DNA of 64,000 nt from Xanthobacter sp. NM-25. GTDB taxonomy: Bacteria; Pseudomonadota; Alphaproteobacteria; Rhizobiales; Xanthobacteraceae. Location: NCBI RefSeq assembly GCF_022138605.1, contig NZ_JACBFS010000004.1, positions 496,001 to 560,000 of the forward strand, given 5' to 3'. Made by a program: the position numbers and the translations under genes. Every line of letters starts with the position of its first letter. Position 1 is the first letter of the stretch. Below the pieces are notes generated by a model. It was given only the letters and a program-made list of their open reading frames with translations, did not search any database and had not been told where the DNA came from. Positions 36,765 to 44,760 of this stretch are shown here, in pieces.

Positions 36765-37166
36765 GTGTTCCTCGTCATCGTCATGGCCGTGGCGTTCACC
36801 GTCATGCTGTGCGGGCTCGCCTATTCGCTGGCGACCTACGCGCTGCCCTTCATGGTCACGCTCGCCGCCGCGCGCTTCGCCTACGCCACCGGGGCCGGGC
36901 TGGTCGGCGCGGTCGTGGTCGGCCTCGCCACCGGAGCCGCAGCCTTCGGCATTCTCGCGACCCTGTTCGCCACCGTTCGAGCGCCGATCCTGCGGATAGC
37001 CCTCGCCACGATCTTCGCCGTTCCCGCCGCCGCGGCGGGTTACGCGCTCGTGCATGGCGTGACCCATGACGCCATCCCTTCGGACATCTGGCGGCAAGTC
37101 TTCCGCATCGCCGGTGGCGCGTGTGTCGGCCTGTCGGCGCTCGCACGGCTGGGCACGCCGCCGTAG
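36765..37166 (+). CDS. Small multi-pass membrane protein
   Basis: This 133-residue protein, from a GTG start, has three or four hydrophobic segments (residues 3-32, 42-70, 76-97 and a shorter one near the end). I recognise no family. A hairpin with 10-bp arms (CCGGAGGCGA/TCGCCTCCGG, 36707-36737) separates it from the DUF2958 gene. It is probably an accessory element gene. Confidence 0.55.
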   Translation: MFLVIVMAVAFTVMLCGLAYSLATYALPFMVTLAAARFAYATGAGLVGAVVVGLATGAAAFGILATLFATVRAPILRIALATIFAVPAAAAGYALVHGVTHDAIPSDIWRQVFRIAGGACVGLSALARLGTPP

Positions 37167-37329
37167 CAGGCCGCACAACCCGGTGGGCTCCATTCTGTGT
37201 GACGATCCCTTCTATGGCCGGAGCCCGGACGTCGAGGCTCTTGTGCTGCAACAAGCCGACCCCCAAAACTGCCGCAGGTTGTGGGAGTTTTGCGATACCT
37301 CTGCCGAGCCACGGGAAATGCGGGCTTTG

Positions 37330-37893
37330 ATGAATAGGCGCATATTGATTTCAGGATGCTCAGGTGGTGGAAAATCAACACTTCTCGCTGAACTCGCCTC
37401 GCGAGGCTTTTCAGTCGTAGAGGAACCCGGACGCCGAATCGTCAAGCAAGAGCTTGAGCGCAACGGCAATGCCTTGCCTTGGATTGACATGGTGGCATTT
37501 GCACGCCGAGCGATCGAGGTCGCGATAGAGGATCATGTTGCAGCTTCGTCGCAGCCCGGCTGGACGTTCTTCGATCGAGGGCTTGTTGATGCTGCTGCCG
37601 CGCTTCAACATGCGACTGGCGGGCCGCTCCAAGAGGAACTGATCGCCGCCAACCGCTATCACGAGCGGGTATTCCTTGCTTCTCCTTGGCCAGAAATCTA
37701 CTGCGCCGATCCAGAGCGCCGACATGGCTTTGACGACGCGGTTGCCGAATACGATCGGCTTGCGACACTTCTACCGATGCTCGGCTATGAAATCCTGATA
37801 CTGCCGAATGTGCCGGTCCGCGAGCGGGCGAATTTCATTCTCGAGCACCTGCCCGTACCCGGATCGAACTCGTTGGCGTCCCGCAAACCCTAA
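37330..37893 (+). CDS. AAA-type ATPase/kinase-like P-loop protein
   Basis: This 187-residue protein has an early P-loop (ILISGCSGGGKSTLL, residues 4-18), then VVEEPGRRIVKQEL, FDRGLVDAAAAL and the NadR/AAA_28-like end ILILPNVPVRERANFILEHL. Small P-loop proteins of this family are often stress- or nucleotide-related kinases; the substrate is unknown. Codon use is noticeably less GC-rich than the neighbours, suggesting separate acquisition. An in-frame ATG at 37318 is an alternative start. Confidence 0.75.
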   Translation: MNRRILISGCSGGGKSTLLAELASRGFSVVEEPGRRIVKQELERNGNALPWIDMVAFARRAIEVAIEDHVAASSQPGWTFFDRGLVDAAAALQHATGGPLQEELIAANRYHERVFLASPWPEIYCADPERRHGFDDAVAEYDRLATLLPMLGYEILILPNVPVRERANFILEHLPVPGSNSLASRKP

Positions 37894-38145
37894 GTATTGC
37901 GGTGATATTCCCGGCGTTGATCTTTTCAGGGCAAATCTGTCGCAACCATTCAGGTGCAGAAAGAGAGGGCTGAGAGATTGGGCGCGCCGGCCTGCGGCCG
38001 GCCGGGCTCTACTCGCGGCAGGCCGCTCCCCGAGCCGGCAACGCCGTCTCGGCCTTCGGTCACGATCTCTCGCGCAAGAGGGCGGCGGCGGGCATTCCCA
38101 CCGACGACGCCCCACCGGACGACCGGGCTCCCCCGAGGGGTGGGA

Positions 38146-38487
38146 TCAGTCGGCCACACGGCAGGAGGCCATGAGGACAATCGCCTCCGGTGCCTGTCTC
38201 GACGAGGCGCGCATCGGTCGACACGGGAGCAGCGAACGAAGAACCGAGACGAGCCCGGAGCCGGCGATGCCGTCGCGGCCCTCGCGGGAGGTCTTCTTCC
38301 ACGCGATGATGCTGGAACCCGATGGCAGCGAAGACGAGGGTCAGCCGGCCGCCCCCTTGTCGTTGTCGCCCTCAGTGCGGAGCCTGGGCGTTCCACCTTG
38401 ACGCCGAGGCCGAGGGCCGTGCCGGGCGCCCTTTTGGCGAAATCCTTGACGCTGGCGATGTGAAAGCGCGGTCCCGATGGCGGCCAG
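38146..38487 (-). pseudogene. Degraded, inverted copy of the DUF736 gene
   Basis: Read on the minus strand, this region matches the DUF736 gene at 38790-39101 in scattered blocks: upstream GGAACCACCGCA, GGCGACAACGACAAGGGG, CGTGGAAGAAGACCTCCCGC, TTCGTTCGCTGCTCC, CTCGTCGAGAC, and the end GGCCGACTGA followed by CCACCCCTCGGGGGAGCC. The start ATG is CTG and the frame is broken. The two copies face away from each other across 300 bases. Confidence 0.8.
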
Positions 38488-38789
38488 TGCGGTGGTTCCT
38501 CCCATCCGCCGATGTCAGGCCACGTCCATCACGCCCTCGATTGGTGTGGGTCTGACCGAAGACCGGCGACGCTGAAGCATCGCCTCGATCTTGAACCCGC
38601 AACGTCCGCCACCAGCTTTTTTCCGCCGCCGGCCAGGGCCGGCTTTGCATCGCCAAGCAAAAAAGCCGTCGCCGCCGGCCGCCCTCCACTTCGTTCCGGC
38701 CCGAAGGGTGCGGGCCGATCGTCCACGGTCGGGCGACCCCCATCGAGGACGCGATGGTCGCGGCCCGATCACCAGAAGGAACCACCGCA
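38488..38789. other. Spacer between the inverted DUF736 copies
   Basis: No gene is seen. The outer parts near each copy resemble each other in inverted orientation. The centre (about 38619-38670) contains GCTTTTTT and AAAAAAGC arms around GCCGGCC/GGCCGGC. It probably carries the promoter of the intact DUF736 gene. Confidence 0.5.
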
Positions 38790-39101
38790 ATGGCCACCAT
38801 CGGCTCTTTCACCACCACCGCCAAGGGTTTCAAGGGCGCCGTCAAGACCCTCAGCCTCGACGTCAAGACGGTGGAGTTCCTCCCCGCCGAAGGCGACAAC
38901 GACAAGGGGCCGGACTTCCGCATCTTCTCCCGTGCCACCGAGTTCGGAGCCGCGTGGAAGAAGACCTCCCGCGAGGGCCGCAACTACCTCTCCGTCAAGC
39001 TCGACGATCCTTCGTTCGCCGCTCCCATCTATGCGAGCCTCGTCGAGACCGACACCGAAGGCGAGTTCGCTCTCATCTGGTCGCGCCGCGCGGCCGACTG
39101 A
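38790..39101 (+). CDS. DUF736 protein
   Basis: This 103-residue protein matches DUF736: MATIGSFTTTAKGFKGAVKT, then DFRIFSRATEFGAAWKKTS, YLSVKLDDPSFAAPIYASL and a tryptophan near the end. DUF736 proteins are widespread on alphaproteobacterial plasmids and ICEs and have no known function. The start at 38790 follows AGAAGGAA. A GC-rich hairpin (GCCCCGCC/GGCGGGGC, from 39118) follows the stop. An inverted pseudogene copy and a third homologue (45354-45680) lie in the same element. Confidence 0.9.
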   Translation: MATIGSFTTTAKGFKGAVKTLSLDVKTVEFLPAEGDNDKGPDFRIFSRATEFGAAWKKTSREGRNYLSVKLDDPSFAAPIYASLVETDTEGEFALIWSRRAAD

Positions 39102-39275
39102 CCCCACCCCTCGGGGGAGCCCCGCCATCCGGCGGGGCTTCGCCATGTTCATGCCCGCCACCGCCCGAAGTCCATACGGCGAGCTCCGCTCCGGTTGTCG
39201 TGATCGGCTGCGGCCGCGGGCCTTGCCGATCGCGAGGGGAAGCCAAGGGGGACTTTCCCCCTTTCTCCCCTCAAG

Positions 39276-39480
39276 TGCCGCCTGCGCCATGGCAGGGCCG
39301 CCGGCTCGCAGGACGGCCGAAGACCGTCATCCTTCCGATCGTCGCCACACCGTCCCGCTCGGCCCGGCAGCCCGGCCATGCTCGCCGGCACTTGTCCCCT
39401 CCCATCCCTGCGCGCTCACGCGCCCCCGGAAGGCATGTCGGGGGACATGCCTTCGGCATTTACGGGAAAGGATCAGGACA
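39276..39480 (+). promoter_or_regulatory. Structured leader before the DUF932 gene (copy 2)
   Basis: This is homologous to the leader at 33443-33644. The inverted repeat here is GAAGGCATGTC/GACATGCCTTC (39429-39454). Relative to copy 1 one base pair changes from G-C to A-T on both arms, a compensatory change. AAAGGATC again precedes the start codon by about six bases. Confidence 0.6.
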
Positions 39481-40677
39481 ATGAACATCATCACCAGCAG
39501 CCAGCACAGCCAGCCGGTTTCCGGCGGCTTCCGCGTGGACGTCTCGCGCGGCGAGCGGATCGGGCGGGTTTCCTCGGAATGGTTCTCGCGCCCCGACGAC
39601 GAGCGTTATCTGTCGCTCACCGAGCTTTACGACGCCGTGAAGGCGCGCGCGGACCTCGCCAGCGTCAGGACATTGGAGAGCCGCCTTTTGCGCGTGGAGG
39701 CCAGCCGCGACAATGCGGACAAGCTCGCCCTTGTGGTGCCCGGACAGGATGAACCCATCGCCCCGACGCATTGGAGCTTCGGGCAGTTGTGCAGCCTTGT
39801 CGGCGCGCCTTCGACCTATATGCGCCAGCTTCCAGCATCGCTCGCCGGCATCAACCTGCAGCACGGCTTGCTGTCGCATCGCGCCGAACTTGTGAAGACC
39901 CTGGAGGCGGATGACGGCCGGATCGAGCTTCGCGCCGTGACCGGCCCGGACTATGGCCGCATCTGGGACCACGAGCTTGTCGCCGCCGTCGTGAAGATCG
40001 CCGGCAACGGCATCGGCGACACCATGTGGAAGGTGCCGGGTGTGCTGGATTGGGCGACCATGACGCACAATCCCTTCGTGGACGTGACGAAGGACACCAC
40101 CACGCTTTATGCCAGCGACCGCGACGTGTTCCTCTTCCTCGTCGACGATACCCACCCGATCGAGGCGGGGCGCCTCCCGAACGGCGAGCCGGACCTTTAT
40201 TTCCGGGGCTTCTATTGCTGGAACAGCGAAGTCGGATCGAAGACGCTGGGCATCGCCTCTTTCTATCTCCGGGCGGTGTGCATGAACCGCAACCTGTGGG
40301 GTGTGGAGGGCTTCGAGGAAATCAGCATCCGGCACAGCAAGTTTGCCGCGCAGCGTTTCGTCCATGAGGCCGCGCCCGCGCTGACCAGCTTCGCCCATTC
40401 CTCGCCCGCGCCTTTCGTCGCCGGCATCCGGGCGGCGCGCGAGCGGATCGTCGCGCGCACCGACGAGGACCGCGAGACCTTCCTGCGCAGGCGCGGTTTC
40501 TCCAAGTCCGAGACTGGCAAGATCATAGAGACCGTGTTGCAGGAGGAAGGCCGCCCACCGGAAAGCATCTTCGACTTCGTGCAGGGCATGACGGCGCATG
40601 CCCGCGCCAAGGTGCATCAGGACAGCCGCCTTGAACTGGAGGGGAAGGCAAAGACCTTGCTGGAGAAGGCAGCCTGA
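39481..40677 (+). CDS. DUF932 phage/plasmid-like protein
   Basis: This 398-residue protein carries the DUF932 pattern: LVGAPSTYMRQLPASLAG, ELRAVTGPDYGRIWDHELV, DRDVFLFLVDD, YFRGFYCWNSEVGSKTLGIA and FYLRAVCMNRNLW. The family is typical of phages, plasmids and ICEs; some members resist host defences, but the role here is not established. It shares a structured leader with the ParB-like gene, so the two are probably controlled alike. Confidence 0.88.
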   Translation: MNIITSSQHSQPVSGGFRVDVSRGERIGRVSSEWFSRPDDERYLSLTELYDAVKARADLASVRTLESRLLRVEASRDNADKLALVVPGQDEPIAPTHWSFGQLCSLVGAPSTYMRQLPASLAGINLQHGLLSHRAELVKTLEADDGRIELRAVTGPDYGRIWDHELVAAVVKIAGNGIGDTMWKVPGVLDWATMTHNPFVDVTKDTTTLYASDRDVFLFLVDDTHPIEAGRLPNGEPDLYFRGFYCWNSEVGSKTLGIASFYLRAVCMNRNLWGVEGFEEISIRHSKFAAQRFVHEAAPALTSFAHSSPAPFVAGIRAARERIVARTDEDRETFLRRRGFSKSETGKIIETVLQEEGRPPESIFDFVQGMTAHARAKVHQDSRLELEGKAKTLLEKAA

Positions 40678-40861
40678 TCCCTGCCGCCGCGCGGTCGGTA
40701 CGCTGGCCGCGCGGTTTCCCGTGTCCGGCATCATGCGCCGATCCGGACCCCGGCGGCGCGGCCGCGCCCAAACAGCACGGCCGCGGCTCGCCGGGCTGCG
40801 CCCGGCTCGCGAAACCACGCACAGACAGGCGGATCGGGGCATGGCGCCCGTCTGAATCCCT

Positions 40862-40884
40862 AGTATATTGGGTGGCAGTATATT
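40862..40884 (+). promoter_or_regulatory. Direct repeat AGTATATT before the XRE regulator
   Basis: AGTATATT occurs at 40862-40869 and 40877-40884, 15 bp apart, directly ahead of the small XRE gene and in a locally A/T-rich pocket. It could serve as both promoter element and operator for autoregulation. Confidence 0.45.
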
Positions 40885-40907
40885 AGGCAGACGGCGACTC
40901 CTCCCGC

Positions 40908-41120
40908 ATGATGCTGCGGGAGAGAGTCGCACGAAACTTGCGTCGCCTGAGACAGGAGAAGTCCGTCTCTCAGGAGGAGCTTGCCCATCGTGCCCAGGTC
41001 AACCGCAACTATGTCGGCATGCTCGAGCGTGAGGAATACGCCGCCACTGTGGACATGCTGGAGAAGCTGGCGGATGCGCTCGATGTCGATCCGAACGAGT
41101 TTCTCCGGACCGATACCTGA
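40908..41120 (+). CDS. Small XRE-family DNA-binding regulator (QseC-like)
   Basis: This 70-residue protein is a single Cro/CI-type helix-turn-helix domain: LRRLRQEKSVSQEELAHRAQ, then NRNYVGMLEREEYAATVDML. In ICEMlSymR7A a similar small regulator, QseC, sits beside the antiactivator gene qseM and forms a bistable switch for transfer. Position and size here fit that role; identity by sequence alone is uncertain. The AGTATATT repeats upstream are likely operators. Confidence 0.7.
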   Translation: MMLRERVARNLRRLRQEKSVSQEELAHRAQVNRNYVGMLEREEYAATVDMLEKLADALDVDPNEFLRTDT

Positions 41121-41351
41121 TGGCGCGTGGCCATGAGACGCGCCCGTTGCCTGTCACCGAGCGGGCTATATTCAGGTGACGCCAACTCATCACGCGTCCC
41201 GCAAAGCGTTCCGAATAGTTCAAAATAGTTGTTGTCTTCGCAGCAAGCCGCCATTCCGATATGGCCGGAAGCCAGTGGCGGTGCTTCTCTTGAGCAAACG
41301 ACCGATTGGCGACCCACGCGCCACAACCCCGCACGTCCGTCAAGAACACCC

Positions 41352-41615
41352 ATGACCAAGACCATTTTCCGGGACAGCCCGCCGATGACCGATCGGGTGA
41401 ACGCCTACGACGAGGCGCACCTCGGGACCTATCTTCGCCTGCTGGACGCGGCCGAGGAAGGCGCCGACTGGCGCGAGGTGGTGGCCATCGTCTTCGGGCT
41501 GGACGCGGCGGCGGAGCCGGAACGCGCCAGGCGCATCCACGACAGCCACCTGGCCCGCGCCCGCTGGATGACCAAGACCGGCTATCGCCATCTGCTCGAC
41601 CCGCGCTTGCAGTAA
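41352..41615 (+). CDS. DUF2285-type small protein, QseM-like antiactivator
   Basis: This 87-residue protein has the pattern AYDEAHLGTYLRLLDAAEEG, DWREVVAIVFGLD and AHDSHLARARWM-like (here IHDSHLARARWMTKTGYRHL), which I associate with the DUF2285 fold, a helix-turn-helix variant. QseM of ICEMlSymR7A is a protein of this size and family that binds the activators TraR and FseA and blocks transfer. Here it lies just upstream of an fseA-like frameshifted gene, the expected company. Direct repeats AATAGTT at 41214 and 41224 in its upstream region may be operator sequence. Confidence 0.65.
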   Translation: MTKTIFRDSPPMTDRVNAYDEAHLGTYLRLLDAAEEGADWREVVAIVFGLDAAAEPERARRIHDSHLARARWMTKTGYRHLLDPRLQ

Positions 41616-41750
41616 GGCACCCTCCGAGCCCGGAACCGGCCCAGATGTGCTCAGCCGGCACAGCATCACCATTCCGATTTTCTGGCTTCCGCTGCGTTCG
41701 CACGCCTCCGAATCATCCCCGAAGGCTGAAACCGGCGGAAAGGCAACGTC

Positions 41751-41981
41751 ATGGAGCCACTGCAGGATTGGCGATCGCCGCACTTCGAGGACGATCTGAG
41801 CCGCCTCGATCGCGGCGGCGTCAGCTTCGAGTTTCTTCGACGCAATCGGAAATACCGGCAGGACTACGCCGACGCCATGACCCGTCCGGCGGCCGACGGC
41901 ATCGCCAGCGCCGAGGCGACCCGGAGGTTCGTCCGACGCTGGGGATTGGCCTTTCCCTGTCGACCCCGCTGCCCCCGCTGA
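41751..41981 (+). CDS. FseA-like excision activator, N-terminal frame
   Basis: This 76-codon frame encodes DWRSPHFEDDLSRLDRGG and FEFLRRNRKYRQDYADAM, the DUF6499-like start of a regulator normally about 260 residues long. It stops at 41979, but its last residues (WGLAFPCRPRCPR) lose family character exactly where the +1 frame becomes coding. In ICEMlSymR7A the fusion protein FseA, the activator of the excisionase gene rdfS, is made by +1 ribosomal frameshifting between msi172 and msi171. The same arrangement is seen here, and rdfS-like DNA follows. Confidence 0.7.
   Translation: MEPLQDWRSPHFEDDLSRLDRGGVSFEFLRRNRKYRQDYADAMTRPAADGIASAEATRRFVRRWGLAFPCRPRCPR
41952..41961 (+). other. Candidate +1 ribosomal frameshift site
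   Basis: The zero frame reads TTT CCC TGT CGA; skipping the T after CCC gives F-P-V-D-P in the +1 frame and continues into the DUF2285 part. CCC-U is a known type of +1 slippage context. A simple mutation is the alternative. Confidence 0.5.
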
Positions 41982-42540
41982 AACCGCACGACCCATCTGG
42001 CACCCCCGGCAATATCCGGCGGTGCTGATCGTCACCCCCGCGCCTGACGGCTTCGACGCCGCGGCGCTCGCCGGGCTCGGGCTTGCGACCGCCCGCACCG
42101 GGACCGCGGAGGACGGGCTCCATGCCGTCCTCGCGGATGACATGCACCGTCTCTGGTTCCCGCACGGCGCGGAGATCGGCAACGCGGCCGTTCTCGTCCC
42201 GCTCGACGGGCATCTTCTCTGGCGCGTGAAGAACCTGCTGCGGTTGACGCGGCACCTGCTCGGCCAGCCCGCCGGCCCGTGGCCGCGCGAGCAGAGCCTC
42301 TCCCGTTTCCAACTCCATCGCGCCGCGCTGATGCTGCGCGCATGGGACGGCGTGGCATCCGGCGCCTCACGGCGCCAGATCGCCAGCGTCCTTCTCAACC
42401 GCGATGTCGAGACGCTGCGCGCCCTCGACTGGAAGAACGCGCCGGAACGGCGACGGCTCGCCCGCATCCTGAAGACCGCTCATGAGACCATCGAGGGCGG
42501 CTATTTGCGCCTCCTGGCGCGCCCCACACGCCACCGATGA
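41959..42540 (+). CDS. FseA-like excision activator, C-terminal DUF2285 frame
   Basis: The +1 frame is open from before 41953 to the stop at 42540. It encodes VDPAAPAETARPIWHPRQYP, then a DUF2285-like domain: LRAWDGVASGASRRQIASVL, WKNAPERRRLARILKTAHET and GGYLRLL. Joined to the preceding frame it gives about 262 residues, the normal length for DUF6499-DUF2285 regulators. A GTG at 42022 could start a separate protein, but no clear ribosome site supports it. It is predicted to activate the excisionase gene at 42676. Confidence 0.7.
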   Translation, partial: VDPAAPAETARPIWHPRQYPAVLIVTPAPDGFDAAALAGLGLATARTGTAEDGLHAVLADDMHRLWFPHGAEIGNAAVLVPLDGHLLWRVKNLLRLTRHLLGQPAGPWPREQSLSRFQLHRAALMLRAWDGVASGASRRQIASVLLNRDVETLRALDWKNAPERRRLARILKTAHETIEGGYLRLLARPTRHR

Positions 42541-42675
42541 CGCCCCAGTGCGTCTGGCCGCAGGGGGGACATTTCCCATAGGGGCGCGATTTTCGACACT
42601 CCTTCGGGCCCGCCGTTTTTCGCCAACGTCGCCATAGACCCGCCGTTCCGGCGGCGGCTGCGACGGAGGCCTCCA

Positions 42676-42948
42676 ATGCAGGACAAGACCGACAGCAACT
42701 GGCCGCGCTTCGTGCGCACGCCCGAGGCCGCGCGCCTGCTCGATCTCTCCCCCCGCACGCTTGAGAAATTTCGCTGCGACGGGACTGGGCCGATCTACCA
42801 CAAGCTAGGCGGGCGGGTCGTCTACGCCTTAGCCGACCTACATGCCTGGGTCGAAGCCTGCGCCCGCCAGTCCACGTCCGGATCCGCGAGCAGCAAGCCC
42901 GCGCCGCGTTCCCCCGCTAGCGGCCATACGGCCGCAGCGGCCCGTTGA
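42676..42948 (+). CDS. Excisionase/recombination directionality factor (RdfS-like, HTH_17)
   Basis: This 90-residue protein has a MerR/AlpA-type helix-turn-helix: FVRTPEAARLLDLSPRTLEK, then FRCDGTGPIYHKLGGRVVYA and DLHAWVEA. Such proteins steer integrases toward excision; the ICEMlSymR7A counterpart RdfS is made when FseA is active. A strong GGAGG lies before the ATG. It follows the FseA-like gene and precedes the repA-like gene, the usual order. With a serine recombinase in this element, its direct partner is uncertain; it may instead regulate tra genes. Confidence 0.8.
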   Translation: MQDKTDSNWPRFVRTPEAARLLDLSPRTLEKFRCDGTGPIYHKLGGRVVYALADLHAWVEACARQSTSGSASSKPAPRSPASGHTAAAAR

Positions 42949-42967
42949 TCGCGGCGGTCCGCACGCC

Positions 42968-43843
42968 ATGCCCGCCCGCCGCATCGTCGACAACCGCCAG
43001 CTCGAACTCTTCCGGGCCCGCTCGGGCGACATCGCGCCCCGCGACGCGCAGGACCTGATGTCCTGGCCCTTCTTCGCCCTCGGCAAGTCCCGACGCATCG
43101 CGCCCATCGACTTCCGCATGGGCGCGGTCTCGATCCGCGTGGAGGCCACGGTGGAGCACGGCATGGCCACCATCTGGGATGCCGACGTGCTGATCTGGGC
43201 CGCGAGCCAGATCGTCGACGCACGCGACCGGGGCCTCGTCACCTCGCGGCTGATGTCCGCGACGCCCTATGAGATCCTCGCCTTCATCGGCCGCGACGAC
43301 TCCATCCGCAGCTATGCCCGGCTGAAGGCCGCGCTCGACCGCTTGCAGTCGACCAGCGTCGCCACCTCCATCCGCCAACCTTCCGAACGCCGGCGGCACC
43401 GCTTCTCCTGGATCAACGAATGGCGGGAACGGCTCGATGCGGCCGGGCGGCCGCTCGGCCTCGAGCTGGTGCTGCCCGACTGGTTCTATGCCGGCGTCCT
43501 CGACGACGCGCTCGTGCTCACCATCGACCGGGACTATTTCGGGCTGACGGGCGGCCTGGAGCGTTGGCTCTACCGGCTCGTACGCAAGCATGGCGGCCGC
43601 CAGCAATGGGGCTGGAGCTTCGACGTTCCTCACCTTCATCTCAAGTCCGGCAGCCTCTCGCCGCTCAAGCACTTCACCTACGACCTGCGCGCCATCGTCC
43701 GCCGCCAGCCGCTGCCCGGCTATCACCTGGCGCTGGTCTGCGATCCCGATGGCCGGGTCCGGCTGACCTTCCATCCCCTCGTGACCGATCCGCTGTCGGC
43801 GTCCGCGCTCCGCGCGCTGCGCCGGTGGACGGTCGGACTGTGA
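42968..43843 (+). CDS. RepA-like replication initiator
   Basis: This 291-residue protein matches the 'replication initiator protein A' family of alphaproteobacterial elements: LMSWPFFALGKSRRIAPIDF, VEHGMATIWDADVLIWAASQ, ARLKAALDRLQSTSVATSI and KHGGRQQWGWSFDVPHLHLK, with winged-helix DNA-binding character. Three iteron-like repeats lie immediately after the stop. Together they suggest that the excised element can replicate. Usually a ParA gene follows; here a broken methyltransferase remnant is found instead. Confidence 0.85.
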   Translation: MPARRIVDNRQLELFRARSGDIAPRDAQDLMSWPFFALGKSRRIAPIDFRMGAVSIRVEATVEHGMATIWDADVLIWAASQIVDARDRGLVTSRLMSATPYEILAFIGRDDSIRSYARLKAALDRLQSTSVATSIRQPSERRRHRFSWINEWRERLDAAGRPLGLELVLPDWFYAGVLDDALVLTIDRDYFGLTGGLERWLYRLVRKHGGRQQWGWSFDVPHLHLKSGSLSPLKHFTYDLRAIVRRQPLPGYHLALVCDPDGRVRLTFHPLVTDPLSASALRALRRWTVGL

Positions 43844-43859
43844 GCATCCTGTGGACGCA

Positions 43860-43925
43860 CCCGTGCTATCAGGGACCGTAAAGCCCGTGCCATCAGGGAC
43901 CGGATTCCCGTGCTATCGGGGACCG
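43860..43925 (+). repeat. Three iteron-like repeats after repA (candidate oriV)
   Basis: CCCGTGCTATCAGGGACCG at 43860-43878 recurs at 43884-43902 and 43907-43925 with one change each, spaced 24 and 23 bp. Iterons with about two-turn spacing next to a RepA gene mark replication origins. Downstream, an inverted repeat (AGGAATCC/GGATTCCT, 43990-44008) is flanked by GCTAAC direct repeats and may belong to the same origin. Confidence 0.65.
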
Positions 43926-44049
43926 CGGCACCCGCCAAGCCACGGATGCCGCAGGCGGAATCCGCCCCCCTCTAACGGTGCTAACAAGGAATCCTTCGGA
44001 TTCCTGCTAACGCGACCGGCCAGTCTCCGAAATCGGGGACAAGGGCGCC

Positions 44050-44268
44050 GGGCGATCCATCCGACCGAAAAACCCTCCGGCCTGATCGAAATCCTGATCC
44101 GCACGAGCTGCCCGCCGGGCGGCCTCGTCGGCGACTGGTTCGCCGGCTCCGGCGCCGCCGGCTCTCCGGCCGCCGCTACCTCGGCTGCGAGATCGACCCC
44201 GCGATGGCCGAGCGCGCGCGGGCGCGCATCGCCGCCGCGCTCCCCTTCACCGATGGAGCATCGCAATG
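44050..44268 (+). pseudogene. C-terminal remnant of a DNA methyltransferase
   Basis: One frame encodes HPTEKPSGLIEILIRTSCPP then GDWFAGSGAAG, the SAM-binding end of an adenine/cytosine-N4 methyltransferase; another frame then continues GRRYLGCEIDPAMAERARAR to a stop overlapping the next gene (ATGA). The catalytic N-terminal part is missing and a frame break with a short deletion separates the two pieces. The 5' limit is not sharp. Confidence 0.7.
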
Positions 44269-44760
44269 ACGGCACAGTTGCAATCCGACGGCGTCCGGTC
44301 CGGCCAGACGCTGGTCGAGCTGACCTGGCGCGAGAAGCAGGTGGAGCGCTGGATCCGCTTCGGCAAGATCGCGGACGAGCACCGCCTCGATCGCTTCCGG
44401 CGTCTCGTCTATTTCTCCCCGAACCGCATCTTCGGTCTCGTCCGGTGGGCGGGAAACGATCACGGCACGGTCGTCGCGCGCATCGACATCGTGCGCGCGG
44501 TCTTCCCCGGCGAGCCCTGCCAGACGGTGCCGCATATCCGTCCCGGCGCCGACATCCTGCTGCGCCTCAACGGCTGGCCAAAGGTCAGGGCGGCGCTGAA
44601 GGCGATCGACGGGATCGAGGCCCGTGGCATCGATCCGGCGGAGGTGTCGCCGGACCATTGGCGGCACCTCCACAACCGCATCGCCGTCAACGAACCGTTC
44701 CGCGCCTACACGCCCGAGCAGCACCGCGCCTGGCTGCGCCGCCGCGAGCTGCTTCCATGA
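44266..44760 (+). CDS. DUF2840 protein
   Basis: This 164-residue protein matches DUF2840: TLVELTWREKQVERWIRFG, then RFRRLVYFSPNRIFGLVRWA and GADILLRLNGWPKVRAALKA. The family is linked to traF in alphaproteobacterial conjugative elements and has no known activity. It overlaps traF by four bases (ATGA). Confidence 0.85.
   Translation: MTAQLQSDGVRSGQTLVELTWREKQVERWIRFGKIADEHRLDRFRRLVYFSPNRIFGLVRWAGNDHGTVVARIDIVRAVFPGEPCQTVPHIRPGADILLRLNGWPKVRAALKAIDGIEARGIDPAEVSPDHWRHLHNRIAVNEPFRAYTPEQHRAWLRRRELLP

Noticed and set aside
38146..39101. Inverted DUF736 copies considered as terminal inverted repeats of an insertion sequence
   Set aside because: The repeated unit is a gene with its upstream region and there is no transposase between or around the copies.
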